Positions 45,301 to 55,050 of a DNA stretch of 64,000 nucleotides are shown here, piece by piece. Each line of letters starts with the position of its first letter. The stretch's first letter is position 1. Origin of the DNA: Azolla caroliniana. Taxonomy: Eukaryota; Polypodiophyta. The stretch covers positions 10,540,001 to 10,604,000 of the forward strand of contig JBHGNT010000011.1 of the NCBI GenBank assembly GCA_043228905.1, given 5' to 3'. The notes under the pieces are model-generated. The model saw only the letters and a program-made list of their open reading frames with translations, was not told the origin of the DNA and searched no databases. A program made the translations under genes and the position numbers.

Positions 45301-45779
45301 TGATTAAATCGAACTTGCATCCCTTGCTCTACAATTTGGCCAACGGAGACCAAATTCTTCGTAATGGTCGGTACATGCAAGACATTTTTAATGTAATTTT
45401 GCTTACCTTCTTTTCCGAACGGAACATTGCCGATGTGCCGAATCAGGTGCGTAGTGTCATCTCCGGTTTCAACATAACCGGGTCGCTCCGGCTCTCGAAG
45501 TTCGAGAAACCATTCTTTATGAGATGTCATATGGTTTGAGGCTCTGGAGTCAACAAACCATACGTCCTCCAGATTGAGGGCACTAGTTGAGGTAGAGGCC
45601 GACATAGAGTTTGCTCTATGTTTAATCATGAACATTCCGCCACGGTCGGAGTTGTATGCGTACATTCCGCCACGATCCTGGTAGTCGGAGTTGTGCCCGT
45701 ACATTCCGCTATACTCTTCGTAGTCGGAATTGTGCGTGTAATTCGTGAGTTGTCGGCTTGTGGAAGCCGATTCACGCAT
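42320..45779 (-). pseudogene. Copia-5 pol: protease, integrase, RT, RNase H with stops
   Basis: The protease site reads VWFVDSRASNHMTSH: the Gly of the D-S-G triad is Arg, so it is probably inactive. Integrase zinc finger intact (LWHKRISHINLNKLEAM, VCETCQFGKQH). Integrase core Asp in VHSDVWG, Asp in RSDGGKEYF; the Glu region reads PQQNRVDE. RT 43,687-42,830 with QMDVKNAFLQGELEEEVYM and YVDD near 43,300. RNase H ends SLRGSTEDATQ at 42,320. In-frame stops near 44,592, 44,385, 44,175, 43,695, 43,340 and 42,735, plus a gap in frame around 44,400. Confidence 0.9.
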
Positions 45780-46035
45780 CTTCTTTCAGCACTCTTCTTC
45801 GTGGTGGTCGAGCTTTCTGCAATATCCGCATTCGGTTGCGTTTTGACGGCTCGGGCTGGAGTAGAAGCTCCCCCTTCTTGCGAAGGTTCCCCGTTGGCTT
45901 TCGTTTTGCGGCCGAAATTGGGATTTATTATCATAGGTCGGAACTCGTCCGCCTTGTCCTTGGCCGAATCGGCCTCTTAGCCGTTCGCGTCCTCTTCCTC
46001 CATTCGAATGCGTGTAGAGCATGTGGCCTTCCAAC

Positions 46036-46623
46036 TCATTGCTCCTTGTATGCATGTGGGTTTCTTCGACCAATAGCATTGATTGGAGCTCGAAGAAGGA
46101 GGGAGATTTCTCGCCATGCTAGAACGGTGGTTCGCATCGCGTCGAACCGTGGTGCGAGGCCGCCGAGGCATATTTGAACCATCTCATCATCATCGATATT
46201 TATGCTTATTGAGCCGAGCGAATCGCAAAGCTCCTTGATCTTCGAGGTGTATGTCGTGATGGACATGTCCCTTTGTTGAATGTTGTTCAACTCTTGGCGG
46301 AGTTGAAGCCTTCTTGCGGTTGTGTTCGCCGCAAAAATCTTTCGTAGATTTTCCCATGCCTCCTTCGGCATCTTCGCTTCGCGAATGTAGCCAAGCATGT
46401 GATCGTGAACACATGTCACCAAGCAATACATCACGAGGCTTGCGGCTTGCTCCCATGTCGCATATCCGGGAGCCGCTTCGGTGGGTCGGTCTTCATGCGC
46501 TCCTTTGATGTAGCTCCAATAGCCTTGTCCGACAAGGTATTGGTGCATCTTGTACTCCCAAGATGCGAAGTTGTTTCGATCCAACTTCTCGGTAGGGAGA
46601 GCGCTCCCCATTTGAGTATTCAT
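46036..46623 (-). pseudogene. Copia-5 gag, frameshifted
   Basis: ATG at 46,623 (MNTQMGSALPTEKLDRNNFA). UBN2-like copia gag (WEYKMHQYLVGQGYWSYIKG, WENLRKIFAANTTARRLQL, ITTYTSKIKELCDSLGSI). A frameshift near 46,110-46,125 shifts the end; the nucleocapsid part then reads in another frame at 46,079-45,786 and contains a perfect CX2CX4HX4C knuckle (CGYCRKLDHHEEEC). Confidence 0.85.
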
Positions 46624-46773
46624 TATGTCGATTCTTCTTCTCTCTTCGAATGCGAGCTATGTAGCGAAGCTACAATAGCGATGAGCCGGTTCTTGGTCGT
46701 CGGCGTGGAGCACAACACACGATCACGATGAGGCGAACGGGCTAGATCGTGCTACCAAATCGCTCTGATACCA

Positions 46774-47166
46774 TGTAAAGAATCGGATATGATTCTTTTG
46801 AAGTGGAAGAGATGTGAGTTATGTGTGTGTATGAGAGAGAGTGTGCGTGAGAGAGAGAGACAAGGAATAATACACAGAGAATACGCAAGGTAAAAGTATA
46901 TTAACAAAGGAGAAAGACTCAACTAAATACAAGGTGGGGGGAAGGTGCTTTATATAGTCACCCTCTCTCTTCATTAACTACAAGACTCATGGAGCATGGG
47001 GAATGTGAAAGATCATAAGTTATGTGTCATAGAATATGATTTTATGACTCATACTAAATGCTAGAATACAAAGAGGTGACATAATGGTGACTCTTGATCA
47101 TTGGAGTGTCTATTCACTCTCAAGGTGAGTTCACACACTAGACCAAGTTGAGCTTGATTCTCAACA
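46774..47166 (-). repeat. Copia-5 5' LTR
   Basis: As the other LTR, with about ten differences. TATA box on the minus strand at about 46,949-46,956; palindrome at 47,021-47,054 with one more mismatch. Confidence 0.95.
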
Positions 47167-47848
47167 GAATGTTTAAAGAAAATGCTCACCAAGGTACCCG
47201 TCATCCAACCACTTGATTGGGCAAAGGATTTTCATGTTTTTGTTGATGCATCGAATATAGGAATTGGCAGTGCTTTAATGCAACTATCAGAGCCAAACTG
47301 GTATAGACCAATCTACTATGCAAGTCAGAAGCTGTCGACTGCCAAGCGTAACTATTCGACAACAGAAAGGGAGGCTCTAAGTATGATTTATAATGTAAAT
47401 AAATTCGGACATTATTTACTTGGTCGAAAATTCACTTTCCACGTCAACCATTCTGCTTTACTATACTTGGTATCAAAACAATCCCTGACCGATAAGCTTG
47501 CAAGATGGACTCTTCTCTTAAAAGAATTTGAATTCAACACCATCCAACGACTAGGGCTACAACATGCGGTAGCCAACTATTTAAGTCGAATTGATTTAGG
47601 AGAACCTGGTATCGGTGTTCAACATGATTTTCCGGATGCACAGTTGTTCCGAGTGGAGGCTGATAACACAACAGAGGTCAATGACGACACAACAGACTTA
47701 TGGATCATGGAAATGACTATATTCCTTAGTACTGGATTATCACCGAAAGGAATGACACCGGATGAACGTAAACGACTAGCAATTAGGAGCCGGAACTTCT
47801 GTTGACTTAAAGAAACTTTATACCATAAAGGAGCAGATGGAATATGGC
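47167..47848 (+). pseudogene. Ty3-C part 2: RNase H to start of integrase
   Basis: RNase H directly continuing the frame left of Copia-5: FHVFVDASNIGIGSALMQL, YSTTEREALSMIYNVNKF, FHVNHSALLYLVSKQ, then the linker to KETLYHKGADGIWQSG. A stop at about 47,804. At about 47,849 the sequence changes to Ty3-D LTR. About 900 bp of Ty3-C integrase is missing before it resumes at 57,588. Confidence 0.9.
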
Positions 47849-48032
47849 AAAGCGGCTTCCGGTTTGTAGTACAAAACGGTGCCATCCGCACCTGTTCGGG
47901 ATCGGTCCGGATCCGGAACGGCATACCGATTACAGTCCGTCCGTCCACACTAATAGCTTACTTACAACCATTCCTTAATAATTAAATAACTCCATCGTTT
48001 CACACTCTGGACTCCTATGTCGGCCGGTAACA
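47849..48032 (-). repeat. Ty3-D 3' LTR, truncated
   Basis: 184 bp matching the U3 side of the 5' LTR (TGTTACCGGCCGACATAGG ... AACCGGAAG). The R-U5 part is gone. Confidence 0.9.
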
Positions 48033-50889
48033 CATGGCACGCCCGTGGGACAGTACCTTGTACGTCGAATCCACCATCCGACCCTTGCTATTCTTCGTCC
48101 AAAATATCCAGAATGCTTTGTTCGAGAGTCTCCAATGGTTCATCTGGAACTGGTTGTTGTTGTTGTTGTTGTGGTTGTGGTTGCTGCTCCGTTGATGGCT
48201 GCTGCGACTGGTCCGTTGGTGGCTGCTGCGGCTGGTCCTCTGTTTGTTGCTCTGACACCGGCGTTTTCGTCGTTGCTCCCTCTGTCGTAGTGGTCTCCGA
48301 TTGACTGGTTCCGGCCTGACCCTCGTCCGGCGACGGTTCCTCATCACTAAGGTTAACCGTTGCCGCTTCCCGTGCTTTTTCTTCCCGAACCCGGGACCGC
48401 TCGTAGCTCTCAAACTGGATTTGAGCGTCCAGCCTATCATCGTCTAGCTGAGCTACGAGTTGCCGGACCTACTCCAGTTGTTCATCCTCCAAGACTTGGA
48501 AGTCTTTGGCCAGCTCGTCCCGTATGGCAGTGAAGTCCTCGGAAGTCAACGTGTAACAATCATCTCCTTCCTTCCGCCGGTTTTCCATGTCTGCCCGTAG
48601 CAATTGGAGTTCCGCCATATTTTGTGCCCACTTTGTCCACCATCTTACGGAGCTTTCGTCAATCAAGCGTTTTGTCTGATTCAGCCATGCCCGAAGGATG
48701 CACTGAATCCGGCCCGTTCCCATCTGCGATTTGATCTCCGCAGCTTGTCGTTCCTCCTTCAATAGCTTGATGATTTTGACGTTGTCTTCCGCCTGCTCCT
48801 TGTAATGCGTCAATTGCCCTTGATATGTGCTTTGTAATTTTTGCATTACCGTTGTTGCTCTCTCCCTTTCTTCCTGCTGCTGACTCTAGAGCTCCATCCG
48901 GACCTTCTCCGCCTCGTCCAACCGTCTTGTATTTTCCGCTCGTTCGTCGGCGAGCGCCGTCGCGGCCCGATCAACTTCCTGCTGGAGCTCGGCTATCCGT
49001 TCCTTATACTCTGTTTCCAGCCGTTTGTAGTCCCGGTGCAGGTGCTCAAAATCATCTGTCTTTTGCTTGAACCGTACGTTGATCTGTCGACGGGCCCGGT
49101 CCTCGCGGTCCTTCTGCTGGCGGAGCTCCTCCTTTAGCCGTTCAATTTCCGTTTCCGCCGTCTTCCGCAGCTTGTCCTTTTCCTGCAGCACTTTGTCTTT
49201 TTCCTCCCTTAGCCGGTCGTACGCTTGATGGCCTTTCCAGAGGCTCTCCTCTGCCCGGCGGAGGTTCTCAGCAGTCTTCTTTAATTCTGCTTCGGCCACT
49301 ATCTTCAATTCCCGTTCACGGCTCCTTAGCGCTTCTTGTGCGGCAAGTTCATCTCTCAATTCTGCAAGCTCCTGGGCTTGCGCCACATCTCTCTCTGGAA
49401 CGGTTTCCGTTGTCGGGGTCTTATTAGTATGTACAGGTTGGTCTAGTTCTTTATTTTGTACACTTACCGGAGTCATCGGTGCTTGGATTTGTGTTGCCGT
49501 TAAGGCCATTTTGGTCATTTCTACCGTGACCTGATCCAAGTCTTTTTCAAGGCACCGGATTCTGGACTGGGCCATCTCTAGTTGTTCGGTTGTGACGAGC
49601 AACCGTTCTTTTTGCACTCATTCTTCCGCCTCAATATACCCCACTACTCCGGCAATCTGTTCGCCTATCCACCAGAGCCACAGGCTACCGGTGCATTGTT
49701 GTTGCGCTTGCACGGAGGTTTGACGGATGGGCTCGCTTATGGGTGGGTGGTCCCGCCTGATTGCGCCGAGTTGCCATTCCGTTTCTGCTCGTGGACCACC
49801 CTGTTGTCCTGCTTCCCCTTGCGCTTCTTCTTGGTTGGCCGAGGGAGGTTGCAATGACCTTTCCGGCTCTGGCGGAACGGGACTTGCCGATGCTGCCGGT
49901 GGTGCAGGGGCTTCTAATTCCGATGCCATGTGCACCGGTTCCGGTTCCTCCCTTGGCGTGGGAGTCTCAGTATGGGGAGCCGGTGTTCCCTACGTCTGAG
50001 GGTCCGAACGTTTCCCGGCTGCCTCAACGGTCCTTGCCGACGATCGTCGTTGGAGGTGCTCCGTAGGCTCCTCCTCTATTTCCTCTTCCTGAGTCTCGGC
50101 ATTGAGTTTCGCCACCAAGGGGTCCGCTTCTCTATTCACCGGTCGACGGAGTGTAATCTTTACGGGCCGTACCGGTGGTTCCTCCTGCGCATCCGTTGGC
50201 CGCTTCCAGCTGGCGCTCTCCTTTCCTGCCTGTTCTGCGTCCGCCGCCTTCCCCTTAGTGGCCTTAGAGGCCAACAACTGTTGTCTTTTGGAAGCAGTCC
50301 TTGGGGTGCCGTTCACCACTCTTCCCCGCTTCTTGGGTTGGACGGGTTGGACGGGTGGCACAAGCAAGGTGAGTCACTGTGTTACTGCGTGCCATATCTT
50401 CTGTCCGTCTCGGCCTTCTTTGTCGTCTTTTCCTCTGACGATCTCGATCGCCGCACACAAACCGTTTGCGATCAATACCGGCCAATCCACCTTGATCCCT
50501 TCATAGGTGGCGATGATCATCCCTGCCCGGTTCTGCGGCATGACAGGGGGTCTAGGGTACACATGGCCGTATTCGTGGAGCACATGGGCAATCTCACGGA
50601 ACAACATATCTCCGCCGCCCTGTGTCCGGTAGCCCTTGCTGACTAGGGAGTACTCACCAAAATACTTGATGAGTTGCTCCGAGGTCGGATTGTCGATCGT
50701 GAATATGCCTCCCTCCGGAAGGCCTGTTAACGCACGGATTGTCTCCTCCATTATGACCTCTGTGTCGATTTCTTTGATCACCTTGTCGGCTTCTTTGTGT
50801 GGCAGTGCCTCCATAATCGTCAAGAAGCCCTCGAGCCTATGTTGCTTTAGCCATTTCTTGGCGGCTTCCGACAACGTTTGCGGGTCCAT
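47962..50889 (-). pseudogene. Ty3-D extra 3' ORF: conserved domain plus long coiled coil (about 975 codons)
   Basis: Starts at ATG 50,889 (MDPQTLSEAAKKWLKQHRLE), 450 bp after the integrase stop, and stays in one frame through the coiled coil into the 3' LTR (TAA at 47,962-47,964). Residues 1-170 form a compact domain (GYRTQGGGDMLFREIAHVLH) shared with Ty3-C (58,145-58,480). Residues about 180-420 are Pro/Arg/Ala-rich and disordered-looking, with PKKRGR as a possible nuclear signal. Residues about 430-830 are strongly heptad-like Glu/Lys/Arg/Gln-rich coiled coil, followed by a Gln/Pro-rich tail and the conserved end GTVPRACHV. Six in-frame stops (lowest bases 50,374, 49,990, 49,618, 48,886, 48,469, 48,088) and no frameshift. 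No signal peptide or membrane segment, so it does not look like an envelope protein. Function unknown. Confidence 0.75.
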
Positions 50890-51345
50890 GTCTGTGTCGA
50901 GGTCGGATTGTGGTGGCGAGGTTGGATGGTGATGAGAGTGAGAGTGAGAGAGAGAGAGTTCAGAAAGCGGGGGTTCTCTGTGCGTAGGTTCTCGTCTGAT
51001 GATCTTCCAACGTCTTGGTGCTTTTGTGCTCCTAGGTTTGCGAAAGTAGAAGGTCTCCATGCACTGTGGTTTTTCTCTGTGCATTCTAGCGCCTTTTTCG
51101 AGCGTGTGCACGTCGTGTCCTAAAATAGCATTATGTCCTATGGCGGCGCTTAAATGCCCACTATGTACCTTTTCGCTCCTCACTCTCTCGTTCGTTCATA
51201 CCTCGCTTTTGCATGATTACTTCGTTGTTTGTTTGTTGTTTTTTTTTTTTTTTTTTTTTAAATGTAGTGTGAGGTTACTTGTCCGTTGGTCCTATCAGAC
51301 CCTTACCGGCCTCATTACGGTTTGCCGTCACCTCATTCTCCCCAG

Positions 51346-54300
51346 TTACCGGCTTGCCGTCTCCTCCGTCTTAGTGGTTGCCGTTTCCGCACCGGTTCCC
51401 AATCCGGTGTCGGTCCTTTGCTCAAATGGGTTCTTGGGCATCAGTCCTCTATATGGCTTCAATCTAAATCTGTTGACCCATTTGCCTAGCACTTCGCCGG
51501 CAAGTGTCCCTAACTGGTAGGACCCATTATACTCACGTGTCAGCCAATACGGGCCGGTCCATCTAAACCGTAGTTTACCCGGCATCTTGCCCATCCGGGT
51601 CTGAAATACTAACACCGGCTTGCCGATTTCGAACATTTTTTCATTTCCTTTCCTGTGCCGGTCGACAAATGCTTTCCGTCGCCGTTGTTCCAATTCTAAG
51701 CCCACGATGCTTGCCAGTCGTTGTTCCTCGAGTTCACACAGCGTTGTTAACCGTATTGCCTCCGACTCCTTCTCGTTCAGCCGTTCCCGTAGCTGGATCC
51801 GTAAGCTTGGTACTTGGAATTCCACCGGCATGACTGCCTCTAGTCCGAACGCTAACCGGAACAGTGTTGTTCGGATGCTCATTTTGTATGTTGTCTGGTA
51901 TGCCCAAAGCGCGCTATGTAGCTTGGTATCCCAATCCGTTCGGTTTTCGTTGACGATCTTCCGGAGGATATTCTGGAGCGTTTTGTTCGTCGACTCAGCT
52001 AACCCGTTTGCTTGTGGATAGTACGGTGTGCTCCGTTTATGGACAACGACATAGAATGTCGTCAGGCTTTCAACTACTTGGCCGAGAAAGTGCCCCCCTT
52101 GGTCGCTTATTAATTCGATTGGGCATCCGTAACGGCACCAAATGTATTCGTATAGAAATTTTGCCGTTGACGCAACGGTGTTGTCTCTTAAGGCTTTGGC
52201 TTCCACCCATTTCGTGCAGTAATCCGTCGCGACGATGACGTACCGATTACCTGTTCTCATTGCCGGTGGTTTGAACGGTCCAACAAAGTCCAGCCCCCAC
52301 TTCTAGAATGGTTCGAGCGGTAGTACAGGCTGGTGTGGCATCCGAGCTTGCTCTGTTGGCTGGCCCATTCACTGGCATAGGTCACATTCTTTTGCGTACC
52401 GTACAACATCTCTTAATGTAGTTGGCCACCATAAGCCACTTTGCCATATTTTCCTGGCCGTTGCATCACCAGCATAGTGACCTCCAGCAACTCCGCAGTG
52501 GGCTTCCCTCAGTATGAGGTTCTTTTCATCGTTGCGCACAACTCGTCTCCATATGCCGACCGCACCCTTGTGGTAAAGTGTGTCTCGCAGTAAGCAAAAA
52601 TGTCGGCTTTGCACCGCAAGGCGTTTCCTTTCGTCCCGGTTCATCTCCTCCGGAGGCAGTCCTGTGCTCAGAAATTGGTGCATATTTGTGAGCCACTTGT
52701 CTTCCTGTGCCACCGTTTCATCTGCTGTCGTTTCCATAGTGACTCGAAACAGCTCCGCATCCGGAAACTCATTCGCAACTCCGTCGCCCGTCTCTCCGGA
52801 CTCTAATCGGCTTAAATAATCCGCTACGGCATGCTGTATACCGGGTCGGTGGAATATTTCGAACTCGAATTCCTGTAACAGTAAGGTCCACCGGACCAAC
52901 TTACCGATGAGTGATGCCCTGGACACCAGGTAGAGGAGTGCCGAATGATCTACATGGAAGGAAAACTTCCTTCCCAATAAATAACGCCGAAACTTTGTCA
53001 CATTGTAGATCATCCCTAGAGCTTCCCGTTCCGTGGTAGAGTAGTTCCGTTCCACTTGGGATAGCTTTCGGCTGGCATAGTACACTGGCCGGTACCACTT
53101 TGGCTCCGTAAGTTGCATCAGTGCGCTTTCGATTGCGATGTTGGAGGTGTCCACGAACACATGAAATTCTTTACTCCAATCCGGAGGCTGCACTACCGGT
53201 GCTTGCGACAATAGTACCTTGAGGGCCCTATACGCCCTATCCTTGGTGTCGGTCCACTGGAATGGTGTTCGATGTACCGCGGCATGCAATGGTGTAGCCA
53301 GGTCGACCAAGTATCGAAGCATCCGGTTGTGCCACCGGATCTGGCCTAAGAACCGGCTCAATGCCTTTGCCGTTGCCAGCACCGGTGCTTCTAATATGGC
53401 TTTCACTTTGTCCGGGTCGACTACAATGCCTTCCTTGCTCACAATATGTCCTAGTAGGGTTCCACTGGACACGCCAATTACACACTTCGCCGGATTCAAG
53501 CTTAGCCGGTACGCTCTACACTTTTCTAGACAAAGACTGAGGTGCTGAAAATGGTCCTCTTCCCGGCTATAGACGGCGAAATCGTCAAGGAAAACCTGCA
53601 TAAAAGTCGGGATATATTCACCAAAGATTTCCATGATGATTCGTTGGAATGTTGCCAGTGCCGTTTTGAGTCCGAACATCATCACCACGGCCACAAACAC
53701 CCCCCATTCGGTGACGAAAGCCGTTTTCTCTTGGTCGTCGGGGTGCATCCGGATCTGATTATACCCGTTGAATCCGTCTAGAAAGCTATAGACCTCATGG
53801 CCGGCGACGGCATCCAACACTCCATCTGTGAACGGAAGTGGAAACGCATCCATTACCGTAGCCGCATTGAGTTTCCGGTAGTCCACACAAACTCGAATTT
53901 TTCCGTTCTTCTTCGGTACGACTACAATCGGGCTCAGCCATGTCGCTTTCTTTACCGGACGAATAAAGCCAACTCTTAGCAGTTTGTCGATTTCCTCCTT
54001 GACTTTGGCGGCATAATTGGGATTCATCCGGTACCGTCTTTGTGCCACTGGTTTTGCGTCCTTGCTCAAGTGAATCTGATGCTGGTATAACTGAGGGTCG
54101 AGCCCTCGCATGTCTTCGTATGACCAGGCAAACACGTCGCGAAATTCCGTGAGAAGTGTGATCATCGTTGTTTTGTCTTCGGACTTCATCTCCTTGGCGA
54201 TGTGCACCGGTTTTGCTTCGTCCGTGGTCCCTAGGTTCACCTCTTCAAGTTGCGACGCTTTTACGCGCTGTGAAACAACCATTTCCCGTTCCAACGCTTC

Positions 54301-55047
54301 CTGTGCTTGCCGTAACTCTCGGATTGCGTCCTTATCCGATTCTGCTTCAATCTCTTCCGGCTTCGGTAAGTATGGTGCTACTGCTTCGGCAATGTCAATT
54401 TCGAAGAGGGGTACGATCTTCGGGTTTTCCTGCAAGTACTGAGCTTCTTCTTCGTCAGCTAACCCTTCTAGCATGTTAACGCACTCTGCATACAACGGTG
54501 TACATTCCGTGCCAGTGCTCATCCTTGGCTGTGTTGGTACATGTACCTTGGCTTTTCCTCGCCGGAAGGTAATTATATTTTTCCTCCAATTCTGTTTGAT
54601 ATGTGCCGTTTTCAACCATGGCCGCCCCAGCAATAGCGGGTACGCGCCTTGTGCCTGTAATTGTAGCACTATTGCCGAGATGTGAAATGTATGACCGCCA
54701 ACGGTGACTTCTAATTTTCGTATTAATCCTATCGGCTGCACTGAGCTTGTATCGGTCATCCGTAACCAGAACGGACACGGCTCCCACTTGTGGATTCCCA
54801 AGGCATTACACGTCCGGAGGTTTATTACATTCACACCGGAGCCTACGTCTATTACTGTGTTGGGGAGTTCTTTCCCTTTTACAATGGCAGTAATTACCGG
54901 ACTGTTGGTGTCCACCATCGTTGGTCCCTCCTCCGGATTCGAGAAGAGTACCTGTGCCGGTGATGATTCTCCTTCCATCATGGTTGTCTTCAGTCCTTTT
55001 GTGAATCTTGGCACGAGCTGTAGGAGTCTTCCTAGTGGCAGCGTAAT
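51346..55047 (-). pseudogene. Ty3-D pol: protease, RT, RNase H, integrase
   Basis: Same frame as gag. Protease VIDVGSGVNVI at about 54,840 (usual D-S/T-G; here DVGSG) and the ...LLLGRPWLKTA end. RT RRYRMNPNYAAKVKEEIDKL, VCVDYRKLNAATVMDAFPLP, and FLDDFAVYS at about 53,570-53,600 in place of YxDD. RNase H FHVFVDTSNIAIESALMQL, FHVDHSALLYLVSR. Integrase zinc finger AHCGVAGGHY...CDLC, core Asp in ATDYCTKWVEA, Asp in ISDQGGHF, Glu in ANGLAEST; the C-terminal LRFRWTGPYWLTREYNGSYQ ends at a TAA at 51,346. Two internal stops: TGA at 52,369-52,371 and TAG at 52,303-52,305. Both Ty3-C and Ty3-D have FLDD, so this is family-specific rather than damage. Confidence 0.9.
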
Positions 55048-55050
55048 CTA

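Larger units (their letters stand above)
41627..47166 (-). mobile_element. Copia-5: full-length Ty1/copia element inserted in Ty3-C
   Basis: 5,540 bp on the minus strand. LTRs 41,627-42,017 and 46,774-47,166 (391/393 bp, about 97% identical by eye). Primer site TGGTATCAGAGC at 46,773-46,762 and tract TTGAGGGGGCA before the 3' LTR. The expected target duplication is not seen (GACTA on the left, GAATG on the right). The flanking Ty3-C reading frame nevertheless continues sensibly across the insertion. Confidence 0.95.

Noticed and set aside
48017-48304. Plus-strand Cys-rich frame
   Set aside because: Antisense of the Gln/Pro-rich tail of the Ty3-D 3' ORF.
48015-48440. Minus-strand frame with a His/Asn run near the Ty3-D 3' end
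   Set aside because: Out of frame with the conserved 3' ORF, whose Gln/Pro-rich tail and GTVPRACHV end lie in the other frame.
47962-50889. Ty3-D 3' ORF as a retroviral-type envelope gene
   Set aside because: No signal peptide, membrane span or furin-like site; the content is soluble domain plus coiled coil.
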